From contig NC_010424.1 of NCBI RefSeq assembly GCF_000018425.1, forward strand, positions 248,001 to 312,000: DNA of 64,000 nt, written 5' to 3'. Positions 1 to 11,319 of this stretch are shown piece by piece (within the stretch, counting starts at the first letter, position 1; each line of letters starts with the position of its first letter). This DNA comes from Candidatus Desulforudis audaxviator MP104C (GTDB lineage Bacteria > Bacillota > Desulfotomaculia > Desulfotomaculales > Desulforudaceae). A program made the position numbers and the translations under genes. The notes under the pieces were generated by a model that did no database searches, was not told where the DNA came from, and saw only the letters and a program-made list of their open reading frames with translations.

Positions 1-2843
1 GCCGGCTGGAGGTGGTCGAATCCTTCCGCAAGTCCCAGAACAGCCCGTCCTGGATGATCATGCAGGTGCTGCCGGTCATCCCGCCGGAACTAAGGCCGAT
101 GGTACAGCTCGACGGGGGGCGTTTCGCCACCTCGGACTTAAACGACCTGTACCGGCGCGTGATTAACCGGAACAATCGGCTCAAACGCTTGCTCGAACTG
201 GGCGCTCCGGACATCATCGTCCGCAACGAAAAGCGCATGCTCCAGGAGGCGGTCGACGCCCTGATCGACAATGGGAGGCGGGGCCGGCCGGTGACTGGGC
301 CGGGGAACCGTCCGCTGAAGTCGTTGAGCGACATGCTCAAAGGAAAGCAGGGGCGCTTCCGGCAGAACCTCTTGGGCAAGCGGGTCGACTACTCGGGCCG
401 TTCGGTGATCGTGGTCGGCCCGTCGTTAAAGCTGCACCAGTGCGGCCTGCCGAAGGAGATGGCGCTCGAGCTTTTTAAGCCGTTTGTGATGAAACGCCTG
501 GTCGGCGACGGCCACGCCCACAACATCAAAAGCGCCAAGCGCAAGGTGGAGCGGGTGCGGCCGGAGGTCTGGGACGTGCTGGAGGACGTGATCAAGGAAC
601 ACCCGGTGCTTTTGAACCGGGCGCCCACCCTGCACCGCCTGGGGATCCAAGCCTTTGAGCCGGTGCTGGTCGAGGGCCGGGCCATTCAGATCCACCCGCT
701 GGTGTGCACGGCCTATAACGCCGACTTCGACGGGGACCAGATGGCGGTGCACGTGCCGCTTTCGGCGGAGGCCCAGGCCGAAGCCCGGCTCCTGATGCTG
801 TCCACCTACAACATCCTGAACCCGAAGGACGGCCGACCGGTGACCATCCCCACCCAGGACATGGTGCTCGGGATTTACTACCTGACCATCGAGCGCCCAG
901 GGGCCCGGGGTGAGGGGAAGGCTTTTCGCGACGTCAACGAGGCCATCCTGGCCTACGAATCGGGTGTGATCGAACTGCACGCGCTGGTGAAGGTTAACAT
1001 GGGTGATGGCCGGCTTCTGGAGACCACCGTGGGGCGGCTGATCTTCAACGAGGCCATGCCGCCGGAAATCAGCTACATCAACAAGCTGGTGGACAAGAAG
1101 GAACTGAGCCTCATCGTCGACCGGTGCTACCGCCGCCTGGGGTACAAGCGGACCGCCGAGCTTCTGGACGGCATCAAACAGCTTGGTTTCAAGTACGCCA
1201 CCCAGGGCGGGCTGACCATCGGGATGAACGATATTGTGATCCCGGAACGGAAAAAGGAGATTCTGGGCGAAGCCGAGAGCCACGTGGAAATGATCGAGGA
1301 TCAATACCGGCGCGGTCTGATCACCTTTGACGAGAAGTACCGCCAGACCATCGAGACCTGGAACCGGGCTACGGAACTGGTGACCCAGGAACTCTTGAAC
1401 ACCCTGGACCGGTTCAACCCGGTGTACATGATGGCCACCTCGGGCGCCCGGGGTAACATTCAGCAGATCCGGCAGCTGGCGGGCCTGCGCGGCCTGATGG
1501 CCGACCCTTCGGGGCGGATCATCGACCTGCCGATCAAGGCGAACTTCCGGGAAGGGCTCTCGGTGCTCGAGTACTTCATCTCCACCCACGGCGCGCGCAA
1601 GGGCCTGGCGGACACCGCGCTCCGGACCGCCGACTCGGGGTACCTGACCCGGAGGCTGGTGGACGTGGCTCAGGACGTGATTGTGCGGGAAATAGACTGC
1701 GGCACCGACGAGTATGTCGAGGTCGGAGACGTGCGGGACGGCACGGAAATCATCGAGATGCTCCAGGACCGGATTGTGGGCCGCACCGCGGCGCGCGCAA
1801 TCGTCCACCCGGAAACGGGGGCCGTAATCGTCGACGCCGATGAGGAAATCCTGGAGGAGGCGGCGGAAAAGATTGTGGCCGCCGGGATCAAGAAGGTGGC
1901 GATCCGCTCGGTGTTCACCTGCAAGACCCGGCACGGGGTGTGCAAGAAGTGCTACGGTCGCAATTTGGCGACCGGCCGGGTTGTGGACATCGGTGAGGCC
2001 ATCGGCATCATTGCCGCCCAGTCCATCGGCGAACCCGGCACCCAGTTAACCATGCGCACTTTCCACACCGGCGGCGTGGCCGGGGAAGACATCACCCAGG
2101 GTCTGCCGCGTGTGGAGGAGCTTTTCGAGGCCCGGCGTCCCAAGGGGCAGGCCATCGTGGCCGAGATCGACGGGCTGGTCGAAGTCCGTGAGGTAAAGGG
2201 CCGGCGGGAGATTGAAATCCGGGGCGAGAACGGCGAGCGCGTTCAGTACGCCATCCCATTCGGCGCCCGCTTGAAAGTTCAGAACGGGGACCGCGTCGAG
2301 GCCGGGGACGAACTGTCCGAGGGCTCGGTCAACCCGCATGATCTCTTGAAGATTAAGGGCCCGGCGGCGGTCCAGCAGTACCTCCTGCGCGAGGTCCAGC
2401 GGGTGTACCGGATGCAGGGCGTGGACATCAACGACAAGCACATCGAGGTCGTGATCCGCCAGATGCTGCGCAAAGTGAAGATCGACGAACCGGGCGACAC
2501 CGAATTCCTGCCCGGCAGCCTGGTTGACATCCTCGACCTGGAGGAAGAGAACCGGCGCGTGGAGGCGGCCGGTGGCAGCCCGGCCACGAGCAAGTCTGTG
2601 CTGCTCGGCATCACCAAGGCCTCACTGGCCACGGACTCGTTTCTGTCGGCGGCCTCCTTCCAGGAAACCACGCGGGTATTGACGGAGGCGGCCATCAAGG
2701 GCAAGGTGGACCCGCTCCTCGGCTTGAAGGAAAACGTGATCATCGGTAAGCTGATTCCGGCCGGTACCGGGATGAACCGCTACCGGAGTGTCGAGGTCGA
2801 TCCGGCGGTGGAAACCCCGGCCAAAGAAGTCCCGACCCACTAA
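1..2843 (+). CDS. rpoC: DNA-directed RNA polymerase subunit beta', 3' part
   Basis: Catalytic beta' subunit of RNA polymerase; the gene starts before the window, so about 230 N-terminal residues, including the first zinc finger, are missing. The open frame runs from position 3. The active-site motif NADFDGDQM that holds the catalytic magnesium is encoded near 717-743. A trigger-loop-like segment with MRTFHTGG lies near 2050-2075. The four-cysteine zinc site (CGTDEY then [11 protein letters not shown]) lies near 1699-1950. The visible part is about 946 codons, as expected for a protein of about 1180 residues. In related bacteria rpoC is followed by an L7Ae-like gene and rpsL; here an IS element separates them. 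Confidence 0.98.
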   Translation, partial: RLEVVESFRKSQNSPSWMIMQVLPVIPPELRPMVQLDGGRFATSDLNDLYRRVINRNNRLKRLLELGAPDIIVRNEKRMLQEAVDALIDNGRRGRPVTGPGNRPLKSLSDMLKGKQGRFRQNLLGKRVDYSGRSVIVVGPSLKLHQCGLPKEMALELFKPFVMKRLVGDGHAHNIKSAKRKVERVRPEVWDVLEDVIKEHPVLLNRAPTLHRLGIQAFEPVLVEGRAIQIHPLVCTAYNADFDGDQMAVHVPLSAEAQAEARLLMLSTYNILNPKDGRPVTIPTQDMVLGIYYLTIERPGARGEGKAFRDVNEAILAYESGVIELHALVKVNMGDGRLLETTVGRLIFNEAMPPEISYINKLVDKKELSLIVDRCYRRLGYKRTAELLDGIKQLGFKYATQGGLTIGMNDIVIPERKKEILGEAESHVEMIEDQYRRGLITFDEKYRQTIETWNRATELVTQELLNTLDRFNPVYMMATSGARGNIQQIRQLAGLRGLMADPSGRIIDLPIKANFREGLSVLEYFISTHGARKGLADTALRTADSGYLTRRLVDVAQDVIVREIDCGTDEYVEVGDVRDGTEIIEMLQDRIVGRTAARAIVHPETGAVIVDADEEILEEAAEKIVAAGIKKVAIRSVFTCKTRHGVCKKCYGRNLATGRVVDIGEAIGIIAAQSIGEPGTQLTMRTFHTGGVAGEDITQGLPRVEELFEARRPKGQAIVAEIDGLVEVREVKGRREIEIRGENGERVQYAIPFGARLKVQNGDRVEAGDELSEGSVNPHDLLKIKGPAAVQQYLLREVQRVYRMQGVDINDKHIEVVIRQMLRKVKIDEPGDTEFLPGSLVDILDLEEENRRVEAAGGSPATSKSVLLGITKASLATDSFLSAASFQETTRVLTEAAIKGKVDPLLGLKENVIIGKLIPAGTGMNRYRSVEVDPAVETPAKEVPTH

Positions 2844-2932
2844 TAGAGGCAAGAAACCGGATGTCGGATGCCGGAAAGAAAGCCGGGATCGGACGAAACC
2901 GGGCTGATTCGGATGCCGGTGATGCAAAAGCC

Positions 2933-4725
2933 AAGCCATTTGCGATGTTCGGGAGAAAAGATAAATAGGCTGTTTTAGAGTTGCGGAAAAAACATTTTAC
3001 CCCGGTCCAATCCGGATTTTATGCGGTTTGCAGGGATGGGTAACGGGCGGATCGGCAAAATTGACCCCAAGGGAGAAAGGCGGAGAAAAAGCGAAGGAGA
3101 ATGAGAAATAAGAAGGGAAAACCCCCTTTTGTGGAGAATCCTTTTTGTAACCACCAAAAAAGAACCACGAAGGAGGTTTCCCTTATGGCCATTATACCAC
3201 AACAGCGGCTTTTTGGGTGGCAGGAAATCGACGAACTCGGTGACTTGGAACGTTTTTTGCTTGTAGTGAACCACCTGCCCGATGAGCAGTTGATGCAAAA
3301 GCTGGAGAGAGAGCGTGGTAAGGGACGGGATGATTACCCGGTGCGGGCGGTTTGGAACTCCATCCTGGCCGGGATCGTATTTCAGCACGTGTCTGTGGAG
3401 AGCCTGCGGCGGGAACTCTGCCGGAACGGCCAGTTGCGGGAACTTTGCGGTTTTGATCCGGCCCGGGGCGAGGATGCCGTTCCGCCTTCTTACATATACA
3501 GCCGCATCTTGGTGAAACTGATGCGGCACGCCGACGAAGTGGAAAACATATTTACGCGGCTGGTGGATGAAATAAGAGTGCTGCTACCGGATTTCGGTCG
3601 AATTTTGGCCATAGACAGCAAAGCCGTCAGCAGTCTGGCCCGGGGCAAAAAGCGGGATGAAGAAGAGAAGGTCCAAAAGCCTGACGGGCGCCGGGACACC
3701 GATGCGGACTGGGGCCGGAAAACATACCGGGGGCGTAAGAAAGGCGGCACCCTATGGGAAAAAGTCGTGTGGTGGTTTGGCTACAAACTCCACCTTGTAG
3801 TTGACGCTGTTTATGAACTGCCGGTGGGATTTGCGGTGACAAAGGCATCGGCCAGCGACGTGAAAGAGGGACATATACTCATTGATCGGGTGGCGAAAGA
3901 GCATCCGGAGATTGTGGCCCGCTGCGAGGCATTGGCGGCGGACAAAGCCTTTGACGACATCAAGCTAAACGTGAAACTCTGGGACGAATACCGGATCAAG
4001 CCCGTGATTGACATCCGCAACACGTGGCGGGACGGCGAGGAGACGTGGCTTGTAACCGGTAAGGAGAACATCGTTTACGATTACCGTGGAACGGTTTATT
4101 GTTGCTGCCCCGAGACAAACAAACATCGCGAGATGGCCTTCGGGGGATTTGAGAAAGACCGGGAAACCTTGAAATACCGCTGTCCGGCCCGGCACTACGG
4201 AGTAGAGTGCCGGGGCATGGAACAATGTGCCGCAACCGGTGGGATACGTATTCCCCTGGTGGAAGACCGGCGGATCTTCACCCCGCTGGCGCGGTCCAGC
4301 TACAAGTGGAAAACACTCTACAAAAAGCGTACGGCGGTAGAAAGGGTAAATGCCCGCCTGGACGAGGCCTACGGATTTGAAAAGCATTTCATTCGGGGCT
4401 TGAAGAAGATGAAGCTGCGTTGCGGGTTGGCCCTGATGGTGATGCTGGCGATGGCCGTGGGCCGACTGCGACAAAAACAAGGAATAGACTTAAGGAGCCT
4501 GGTGAAGGCGGCCTGACGGGGCTCAACCGGAAAACAGATTACCTGCCAAGAGACGCCCAGAGTGGCGCTGGGGTAAGTTTGCCCTTTGGCAGAGCGGCAT
4601 AGTCTATATACTCCATTTACCCCAATATTAGGTTGCTAACTGTGTTTTGTGGCTTGGGGAACAGCCGGTGCCGGGTGTGGGCGTTGCCTTGTCGGGACCA
4701 AAAATGCTTACAACGCAAAACGCTG
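2933..4725 (+). mobile_element. Insertion sequence copy 1 (DDE transposase, about 1.79 kb)
   Basis: The element is defined by comparison with a second copy at 25656-27447. The sequences are the same from 2933 to 4725 apart from two substitutions and one single-base indel that I could see. It is flanked directly by the 6-bp duplication AAAGCC (2927-2932 and 4726-4731). The ends form imperfect inverted repeats, with about 13 of 19 positions matching between the left end and the reverse complement of the right end; both contain TTTGCG-N-TGT. It carries one transposase gene and sits in the rpoC to L7Ae-like spacer. The transposase suggests the IS5/IS1182 part of the IS4-like DDE superfamily; the exact family is inferred. 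Confidence 0.93.
3185..4516 (+). CDS. IS transposase (DDE type), copy 1
   Basis: 443-residue transposase that would cut and join the ends of its own element. The start is the ATG at 3185 behind a strong AAGGAGG site; the frame is open further upstream but without a better start. The N-terminal 100 residues resemble the DUF772-type transposase N-domain. The catalytic triad is visible as D144 (AIDSKAV), D253 (AADKAFDD) and E386 in the Y-x2-R-x3-E pattern YKKRTAVERV. An insertion rich in Cys (about 307-350) separates the second Asp from the Glu. The C-terminus is hydrophobic (GLALMVMLAMAVGRL), typical of IS5/IS1182-like enzymes. It looks intact. It differs from copy 2 by Arg instead of Trp at residue 85. 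Confidence 0.93.
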   Translation: MAIIPQQRLFGWQEIDELGDLERFLLVVNHLPDEQLMQKLERERGKGRDDYPVRAVWNSILAGIVFQHVSVESLRRELCRNGQLRELCGFDPARGEDAVPPSYIYSRILVKLMRHADEVENIFTRLVDEIRVLLPDFGRILAIDSKAVSSLARGKKRDEEEKVQKPDGRRDTDADWGRKTYRGRKKGGTLWEKVVWWFGYKLHLVVDAVYELPVGFAVTKASASDVKEGHILIDRVAKEHPEIVARCEALAADKAFDDIKLNVKLWDEYRIKPVIDIRNTWRDGEETWLVTGKENIVYDYRGTVYCCCPETNKHREMAFGGFEKDRETLKYRCPARHYGVECRGMEQCAATGGIRIPLVEDRRIFTPLARSSYKWKTLYKKRTAVERVNARLDEAYGFEKHFIRGLKKMKLRCGLALMVMLAMAVGRLRQKQGIDLRSLVKAA

Positions 4726-4740
4726 AAAGCCCAAACAGCG

Positions 4741-4769
4741 TTGACAAAAGACTTTGCCGGTGCTATCAT
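4741..4769 (+). promoter_or_regulatory. Consensus sigma-A-type promoter for the L7Ae-rpsL-rpsG-fusA-tuf genes
   Basis: TTGACA (4741-4746), a 17-bp spacer, then TATCAT (4764-4769). It begins only 15 bp after the right end of IS copy 1 and 40 bp before the start codon of the L7Ae-like gene. It lies outside the IS, so it is native DNA. This promoter would keep the downstream translation genes expressed despite the insertion behind rpoC. Confidence 0.85.
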
Positions 4770-4808
4770 TTTCTAGTGTCCTCTGTTAGTTCCTGGGGGA
4801 GCAGCGCT

Positions 4809-5060
4809 TTGTCATTAGCCAGAATTGCGGCGGCCCGCAAGAAAACGGTCGGTTTCAGGCAGACTTTAAAGGCGATTCAAAAAGGGCAGGCCCGGGCGGT
4901 ATTCGTGGCCCTGGACGCCGATCGCTGGGTGATCGACCCGATTATTCAGGTCTGTCAGGCCAAAGGGATACCTTTGATCCAGGTCGAGTCGATGCGGGAG
5001 CTGGGTAGTGCCTGTGGGATTTCGGTGAACTGTGCCACCGCGGCGGTCACGGAGGAGTAG
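4809..5060 (+). CDS. rplGB: Ribosomal protein L7Ae-like K-turn-binding protein
   Basis: 83-residue protein of the L7Ae/YbxF family, RNA-binding proteins that recognise kink-turns. The start is taken as TTG 4809, preceded by a GGGGGAG site at 4795-4802; longer in-frame readings run back into the IS and have no ribosome site. Typical features are the N-terminal LARIAAARKKTVGFRQTLKAI and the core GIPLIQVESMRELG. In Bacillus the equivalent gene lies between rpoC and rpsL, which matches this position. The reading frame is intact, so the upstream IS did not break it. Its own promoter lies at 4741-4769. Confidence 0.9.
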   Translation: MSLARIAAARKKTVGFRQTLKAIQKGQARAVFVALDADRWVIDPIIQVCQAKGIPLIQVESMRELGSACGISVNCATAAVTEE

Positions 5061-5063
5061 CCA

Positions 5064-5094
5064 TTATCCCCTTACCACCCGGGTAAGGGGATAA
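5064..5094. promoter_or_regulatory. Perfect 13-bp hairpin between L7Ae-like gene and rpsL
   Basis: TTATCCCCTTACC (5064-5076) and its exact reverse complement (5082-5094) enclose a 5-base loop. No T-tract follows on the plus strand, so it is not a standard terminator. It could be an RNA processing or stability element, or a protein-binding leader ahead of rpsL. The role is inferred. Confidence 0.6.
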
Positions 5095-5153
5095 ATATGA
5101 TAAATATGTAATGGTTTTTCAATAATTAAGATCGGAGGAGGTGGAATTGAAGA

Positions 5154-5528
5154 ATGCCGACGATCAGTCAATTGATACGCCGGGGCCGGGAAACCGTAGC
5201 TCAAAAATCGGCCTCGCCGGCACTCAGGGAGTGCCCGCAGAAGCGCGGGGTCTGCACGCGCGTGTACACCACAACGCCCAAGAAGCCGAACTCAGCGCTG
5301 CGTAAAGTGGCCCGTGTCCGTCTGACCAATGGGTATGAGGTCACCACGTACATTCCGGGTATCGGACACAACCTGCAGGAGCACTCGGTGGTCCTGGTCC
5401 GGGGTGGCCGGGTCAAGGACCTGCCCGGAGTGCGTTATCATATCGTCCGCGGGGCCCTGGACACCGCCGGGGTCCAGAACCGGAACCGGGGGCGTTCCAA
5501 ATACGGGGCCAAGAGGCCCAAGAAGTAA
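5154..5528 (+). CDS. rpsL: 30S ribosomal protein S12
   Basis: 124-residue S12 of the small subunit decoding centre. ATG 5154 follows a GGAGGAGGTGG site. Conserved segments include [18 protein letters not shown] near residues 26-44 and [18 protein letters not shown] near 85-105, where streptomycin-resistance residues normally lie (both lysines, in KKPNSALRK and RVKDLPG, are present). First gene of the str operon rpsL-rpsG-fusA-tuf. Confidence 0.98.
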   Translation: MPTISQLIRRGRETVAQKSASPALRECPQKRGVCTRVYTTTPKKPNSALRKVARVRLTNGYEVTTYIPGIGHNLQEHSVVLVRGGRVKDLPGVRYHIVRGALDTAGVQNRNRGRSKYGAKRPKK

Positions 5529-5541
5529 GGGGGGAAAGGAT

Positions 5542-6012
<471 letters not shown>

Positions 6013-6028
6013 GGGAGGACCAAGGAAG

Positions 6029-8098
6029 ATGGCCCGGGTGTTTCCGCTCGAAAGGACACGGAACATCGGCATAATGGCCCACATCGACGCCGGTAAGACC
6101 ACCACGACCGAGCGGATACTGTTCTATACCGGTAGAGTGCACCGGATCGGTGAGGTCGATGACGGTGCGGCGACTATGGACTGGATGGTGCAGGAGCAGG
6201 AACGTGGAATTACAATCACCTCCGCGGCTACCACCTGTTACTGGCGCGACTACCGGATCAACATTATTGATACACCAGGGCACGTGGACTTCACGGTTGA
6301 GGTTGAGCGCTCTCTGCGGGTGCTTGACGGGGCGATTGCTGTGTTTGACGCGGTGGCCGGGGTGGAACCCCAGTCCGAAACCGTCTGGCGTCAGGCCGAC
6401 AAGTACCGTGTGCCGCGGATCGTCTACCTGAACAAGATGGACCGGGTGGGCGCCGACTTCTTCAAGAGCATGCAGTCGATCAAGACCAAACTCGGTTCCG
6501 ACCCGGTGGCCGTCCAGATCCCGTTGGGCGCCGAAGACCGGTTCGTGGGCATGATCGACCTCGTCACCCGGAAGGCTTTCATCTACACGGACGACCTGGG
6601 CACCAAGATCAAGGAAATCCCCATCCCGGCCGACCTTACGGGGGTAGTGGCCGAATACCGGGAGAAACTGCTGGAAATGGTCGCCGAAACCGACGAAGAG
6701 CTGATGATAAAGTACCTGAACGGGGAAGAACTCACCGTGGAGGACATCAAGATCGGCATCCGCAAAGCCACCCTTGCGGTCAAGAAGTTCCCGGTACTGT
6801 GCGGCTCGTCCTACCGGAACAAGGGCGTGCAGCCGCTGCTGGACGCCGTGGTCGATTACCTCCCCGCGCCGACCGATGTGCCCGCTGTCTGCGGTATTGA
6901 CCAGCGGACCGGCCGGGAGGACCGGCGCGTGGCCCGGGACGACGAGCCGTTTTCGGCCTTGGCCTTTAAAGTGATGGTGGACCCATACGTAGGCAAGCTG
7001 ACTTTTTTCCGGGTCTATTCCGGTACCGTCAATTCAGGTTCCCACGTCTACAATTCCACCAAGCAAAAGAAAGAGCGGATCGGCCGGCTCTTGCAAATGC
7101 ACGCCAACCACCGCGAAGAGATCGAGGCTGCCCATGCCGGCGACATCATCGGGGCGGTCGGCTTGAAATTCACCTCCACCGGCGATACGCTCTCGGACGA
7201 AGAACACCCGATCATCCTGGAAGCGATGGAATTTCCGGAGCCGGTCATTTCCATTGCCATCGAGCCTAAAACCAAGGGCGACCAGGACAAAATGGGTGTG
7301 GCCCTGCAGCGCCTGGCTGAAGAGGACCCGACTTTTAAAATCCAGTCGAATGAGGAAACCGGCCAGACCCTGATTTCCGGGATGGGTGAGTTGCATCTGG
7401 AAATCATCGTGGACCGCCTGCTGCGGGAATTCAAGGTCCAGGCCAATATCGGCCGTCCTCAGGTAGCGTATAAGGAAACCATTAAGGGCATCGCCCAGGC
7501 CGAGGGCCGGTTCATCCGCCAGACCGGCGGCCGCGGGCAATACGGCCACGTGGTTATCGTCGTCGAACCATTGGACCGCGGTAAAGGCTTCGCGTTTTCA
7601 AACCAAATTGTCGGCGGGGTGGTGCCGAAAGAGTTTATCCCGGCCGTGGAAACCGGTGTCCGGGAGGCGCTCACGAGCGGCGTGCTCTTTGGGTACCCGG
7701 TGGCGGACGTCAAAGTGAGCTTGGTCGACGGATCCTACCACCCGGTGGATTCATCCGAGGTGGCCTTTAAAATCGCAGCCTCAATGGCTGTGAAAAAGGC
7801 GGTCGCCAATGCCTCACCGGTCTTACTGGAACCCATCATGCGTGTGGAAGTGGTTTTGCCGGAGGATTATGTCGGAGACGTCATCAGTGATCTTAACTCC
7901 CGGCGGGGCCACATCACCCAGATGGAACACCAGGGGAAAACCCAGATCGTGCGCGCCGACGTGCCGCTGGCCGAGATGTTCGGCTATGCGACCGAACTCC
8001 GTTCCCGCACCCAGGGGCGGGGCAACCATACAATGCAGTTCGACCACTACGCCGAGGTTCCGCAGAACATCGCGGACAAAATGATCCGCAAATACTAA
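6029..8098 (+). CDS. fusA: Translation elongation factor G
   Basis: 689-residue GTPase that drives ribosomal translocation. The start is ATG 6029 ([18 protein letters not shown]) behind GGGAGGACCAAGGA. G-domain motifs are visible: P-loop [13 protein letters not shown] near residue 18, [10 protein letters not shown] (switch I), DTPGHVDF (G3), and NKMD (G4). Domains II to V follow, ending in the C-terminal region [15 protein letters not shown]. Full length for the family. Lies between rpsG and tuf. Confidence 0.98.
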   Translation: MARVFPLERTRNIGIMAHIDAGKTTTTERILFYTGRVHRIGEVDDGAATMDWMVQEQERGITITSAATTCYWRDYRINIIDTPGHVDFTVEVERSLRVLDGAIAVFDAVAGVEPQSETVWRQADKYRVPRIVYLNKMDRVGADFFKSMQSIKTKLGSDPVAVQIPLGAEDRFVGMIDLVTRKAFIYTDDLGTKIKEIPIPADLTGVVAEYREKLLEMVAETDEELMIKYLNGEELTVEDIKIGIRKATLAVKKFPVLCGSSYRNKGVQPLLDAVVDYLPAPTDVPAVCGIDQRTGREDRRVARDDEPFSALAFKVMVDPYVGKLTFFRVYSGTVNSGSHVYNSTKQKKERIGRLLQMHANHREEIEAAHAGDIIGAVGLKFTSTGDTLSDEEHPIILEAMEFPEPVISIAIEPKTKGDQDKMGVALQRLAEEDPTFKIQSNEETGQTLISGMGELHLEIIVDRLLREFKVQANIGRPQVAYKETIKGIAQAEGRFIRQTGGRGQYGHVVIVVEPLDRGKGFAFSNQIVGGVVPKEFIPAVETGVREALTSGVLFGYPVADVKVSLVDGSYHPVDSSEVAFKIAASMAVKKAVANASPVLLEPIMRVEVVLPEDYVGDVISDLNSRRGHITQMEHQGKTQIVRADVPLAEMFGYATELRSRTQGRGNHTMQFDHYAEVPQNIADKMIRKY

Positions 8099-8134
8099 AA
8101 AGTCTCTTTTAAGTTTAAGGAGGAAGAACACCCG

Positions 8135-9337
8135 ATGGCGAAACCCAAGTTTGTGCGTACCAAGCCGCACGTAAACGTCGGCACGATCGGCCACGTGGAC
8201 CACGGCAAGACCACGCTGACGGCGGCGATCACCCTGGTCCTGTCCAAGTTGGGTCAGGCCGAGTACAAGAAATACGACGACATCGACGCGGCGCCGGAGG
8301 AGAAGGCGCGCGGCATCACCATCAACACCGCGCACGTGGAATACGAGACCGAGAAGCGGCATTACGCGCACGTGGACTGCCCGGGGCACGCCGACTACAT
8401 CAAGAACATGATTACCGGCGCGGCCCAGATGGACGGGGCGATTCTGGTGGTCTCGGCGGCCGATGGCCCCATGCCCCAGACCCGTGAGCACATCCTCCTG
8501 GCTCGCCAGGTGGCCGTGCCCTCCATCGTGGTCTACCTGAACAAGGCCGACATGGTCGACGATCCGGAGTTATTGGAACTGGTCGAGATGGAAGTGCGCG
8601 AGCTTTTGTCCAACTACGAGTTTCCGGGAGACGACACCCCGATCGTCACCGGATCCGCCCTAAAAGCCCTGGAATGCGGCTGCGCCAACCGGGAGTGCGC
8701 GCATTGCAAGTCCATCTGGGAGTTGATGGACGCCGTTGACAACTACATTCCGACGCCTGAGCGTGACATCGACAAGCCCTTCCTGATGCCGGTCGAAGAC
8801 GTATTTTCCATCACCGGGCGCGGCACGGTGGGCACCGGCCGGGTGGAGCGGGGCACCGTGAAGACCGGGGACGAGGTCGAGATCGTTGGTTTCGCGGCCA
8901 AGCCGCGCAAGACTGTGGTTACGGGGGTGGAGATGTTCCGCAAGGTTCTGGACTATGCCCAGGCCGGAGACAACGTGGGTTGCCTGTTGCGGGGTGTGGA
9001 CCGTACCGAGCTTGAGCGGGGCCAGGTATTGGCAAAGCCGGGATCCATCAAGCCGCTGACCGAATTTACGGCCAACGTGTACGTGCTGAGTAAAGAAGAA
9101 GGTGGGCGTCACACCCCGTTCTTCAACGGATACCGTCCGCAGTTCTACTTCCGGACCACCGACGTGACCGGCGTGATTCATCTGCCGGAAGGCGTGGAGA
9201 TGGTGATGCCTGGGGACAACCTGCAGATGGACGTCAGCCTGATCACCCCGATCGCCATCGAAGAAGGCTTGCGGTTTGCCATCCGCGAGGGCGGCCGCAC
9301 GGTGGGCGCCGGCGTGGTCACGGGGATAAAGGGATAA
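8135..9337 (+). CDS. tuf: Translation elongation factor Tu
   Basis: 400-residue GTPase that delivers aminoacyl-tRNA. P-loop [10 protein letters not shown] near residue 19, [11 protein letters not shown] (G3) and NKAD (G4) are present. ATG 8135 follows AAGGAGGAAGA. An unusual cysteine-rich stretch near residues 182-196 ([16 protein letters not shown]) gives four cysteines in C-x-C-x4-C-x2-C spacing, within the G-domain; this could bind a metal. My recollection is that similar stretches occur in EF-Tu of related Peptococcaceae. Last gene of the str operon. Confidence 0.98.
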   Translation: MAKPKFVRTKPHVNVGTIGHVDHGKTTLTAAITLVLSKLGQAEYKKYDDIDAAPEEKARGITINTAHVEYETEKRHYAHVDCPGHADYIKNMITGAAQMDGAILVVSAADGPMPQTREHILLARQVAVPSIVVYLNKADMVDDPELLELVEMEVRELLSNYEFPGDDTPIVTGSALKALECGCANRECAHCKSIWELMDAVDNYIPTPERDIDKPFLMPVEDVFSITGRGTVGTGRVERGTVKTGDEVEIVGFAAKPRKTVVTGVEMFRKVLDYAQAGDNVGCLLRGVDRTELERGQVLAKPGSIKPLTEFTANVYVLSKEEGGRHTPFFNGYRPQFYFRTTDVTGVIHLPEGVEMVMPGDNLQMDVSLITPIAIEEGLRFAIREGGRTVGAGVVTGIKG

Positions 9338-9357
9338 AATAGCTAGGAGGCTTCTTT

Positions 9358-9666
9358 ATGCAAAGGCAGAAGATCCGGATCCGGCTGAAGGCTTTCGACC
9401 ATCACATGCTGGATCAGTCGGCCCAGAAAATAGTGGAAACGGTCCGGAGAACGGGCGCTGATGTGGCGGGCCCCGTCCCGCTGCCGACGGAAAAAGAGAT
9501 CTACACAATTCTCCGTTCTCCGCACAAGGACAAAGACTCGCGGGAGCAGTTTGAAATCCGAACCCACAAACGGTTGATCGATATTCTCGAACCGACGCCC
9601 AAAACAGTGGACGCCTTAATGCGTCTGGATTTGCCGGCTGGTGTGGACATTGAGATCAAGCTTTAG
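9358..9666 (+). CDS. rpsJ: 30S ribosomal protein S10
   Basis: 102-residue S10 (also NusE in antitermination complexes). ATG 9358 follows AGGAGG. Conserved [17 protein letters not shown] and [19 protein letters not shown] are present. First gene of the S10 operon, 20 bp after tuf, so probably also read from upstream. Confidence 0.97.
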
Positions 9667-9689
9667 GTTCGGAGCAGGAGGTGTGGCTG

Positions 9690-10322
9690 ATGGCTAAGGG
9701 AATCCTTGGGCGCAAGCTGGGAATGAGCCGGTTCTTCACGGCGGAAGGGGTGGCCGTACCGGTGACGCTGATCGAGGCCGGGCCGTGCACCGTGGTCCAG
9801 AAAAAGACCCCGGACACCGACGGGTACAGCGCCGTGCAGCTGGGTTTTATGGAACAACCGGCGAAAAGAGTAAACCGGCCGCTGAAAGGGCACTTCGGCC
9901 GGGCCGGGGTGAAGCCGAGCCGGTTCTTGCGCGAGCTCCGCGTGGCAGATGCTGCTGACTACGAGGTCGGACAGGTACTGAAAGCGGACCTTTTTGACGT
10001 CGGAGAAATCGTGGATGTGGTGGGCACCTCCAAGGGCAAAGGTTTTGCCGGGGGAATCAAGCGCCACGGTTTTCACCGGGGACCGATGGGTCACGGCTCC
10101 AAGTACCACCGCCGGCCGGGTGCGCTGGCGGCGAAGGGTCCGGCCCGCGTGTTCAAGGGCCGGAAACTCCCGGGGCGCCTGGGCGGCGTGCGGGTGACCG
10201 TTCAGAACCTGGAGATAGTGAAGGTGGACCCCGAGAGGAATCTGCTGGCCGTGCGGGGCGCGGTCCCGGGAATCCGGGGCAGCCTGGTGGTGGTCAAAAG
10301 CGCGGTCAAAGGCAACGAATAG
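9690..10322 (+). CDS. rplC: 50S ribosomal protein L3
   Basis: 210-residue L3, which helps form the peptidyl transferase centre. ATG 9690 ([14 protein letters not shown]) behind GGAGCAGGAGG is chosen over an in-frame GTG nine bases upstream. Conserved loop [20 protein letters not shown] is present near residue 118. Confidence 0.97.
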   Translation: MAKGILGRKLGMSRFFTAEGVAVPVTLIEAGPCTVVQKKTPDTDGYSAVQLGFMEQPAKRVNRPLKGHFGRAGVKPSRFLRELRVADAADYEVGQVLKADLFDVGEIVDVVGTSKGKGFAGGIKRHGFHRGPMGHGSKYHRRPGALAAKGPARVFKGRKLPGRLGGVRVTVQNLEIVKVDPERNLLAVRGAVPGIRGSLVVVKSAVKGNE

Positions 10323-10379
10323 TCTTTTGATGAGAGAGCGCGGGTAAAGAGGAAACGCAGGAGCAGGAGGGAAGCAGCT

Positions 10380-11003
10380 ATGCCCACAGCAGCAGTTTTC
10401 AATATCGAAGGTCAACAGGTGGGCGAAATTGAACTGAGTGAGGCCGTGTTCGGTCAGCCGGTCAACGACGCCGTACTGCACGAAGTGGTCGTGATGCAGT
10501 TGGCCAACCGGCGGCAGGGCACTCACGACACCAAGACCCGGTCCGAGGTCCGGGGAGGCGGGAGGAAACCCTGGCGCCAGAAAGGCACCGGGCGGGCCCG
10601 TCACGGGACCATCCGTTCGCCGATCTGGCGCGGGGGCGGCATCGTTTTCGGTCCTCATCCCCGGGATTATTCCTACCGGGTGCCCAAGAAGGTCAAGCGG
10701 CTGGCTTTGAAGTCGGCGCTGGCGACCAAGGTCGACGCGGGCCGGATATTGGTTCTGGACGCCCTGGAACTCCCGGGGCCGAAGACCAAAGAGATGGCGC
10801 GCATTCTGGCCAACCTGAAGGCCGGAGAGGGCGCGCTGGTGGTGACTGCCGAAAGGAACGTCAACGTCGAAAAGTCGGCCCGGAACCTTCCCGGGGTGAA
10901 ATCCCTGGAGGCCAGGCAGCTCAACGTGTACGACCTGTTGAACCATCCCCACCTGATCATAACCAGGGACGCGGTGGCCCGGGTGGAGGAGGTGCTGGCG
11001 TAA
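10380..11003 (+). CDS. rplD: 50S ribosomal protein L4
   Basis: 207-residue L4, lining the exit tunnel and, in some bacteria, regulating the S10 operon. Conserved loop [20 protein letters not shown] is present near residues 46-66. Its TAA stop shares one base with the ATG of rplW, so the two are translationally coupled. Confidence 0.97.
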   Translation: MPTAAVFNIEGQQVGEIELSEAVFGQPVNDAVLHEVVVMQLANRRQGTHDTKTRSEVRGGGRKPWRQKGTGRARHGTIRSPIWRGGGIVFGPHPRDYSYRVPKKVKRLALKSALATKVDAGRILVLDALELPGPKTKEMARILANLKAGEGALVVTAERNVNVEKSARNLPGVKSLEARQLNVYDLLNHPHLIITRDAVARVEEVLA

Positions 11004-11290
11004 TGAAGTTTGCCCACGATATTTTACGCAAGCCGCTGATCTCGGAGAAGTCGATGTCACTGACCGAAGGGAACAAGTACACCTTCATCGTTGATCCCCG
11101 GGCGAACAAGACCGAGATCAAGAAAGCGGTGGAGGAAATCTTCAAGGTCAAAGTGCTCAAGGTCAACACCATCCGGGTGAAAGGCAAGCAGGTGCGCCGG
11201 CGGAACATCCTCGGCCGGAAGCCGGAGACGAAAAAAGCTGTGGTGACCTTGCGTCCGGGTGACAAGATCGAGATCTTTGAAGGCGTCTAG
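11003..11290 (+). CDS. rplW: 50S ribosomal protein L23
   Basis: 95-residue L23, docking site at the tunnel exit for trigger factor and SRP. ATG 11003 overlaps the rplD stop (TAATG). Conserved [12 protein letters not shown] at the start and [18 protein letters not shown] in the middle. Confidence 0.97.
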   Translation: MKFAHDILRKPLISEKSMSLTEGNKYTFIVDPRANKTEIKKAVEEIFKVKVLKVNTIRVKGKQVRRRNILGRKPETKKAVVTLRPGDKIEIFEGV

Positions 11291-11319
11291 TTTTAGGGAG
11301 GAATTAGGGAGGAATAAGG

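Noticed and set aside
426-1934. 502-codon minus-strand open frame across rpoC
   Set aside because: Antisense shadow in high-GC DNA; protein is His/Arg/Pro-rich with no family features, while rpoC is certain.
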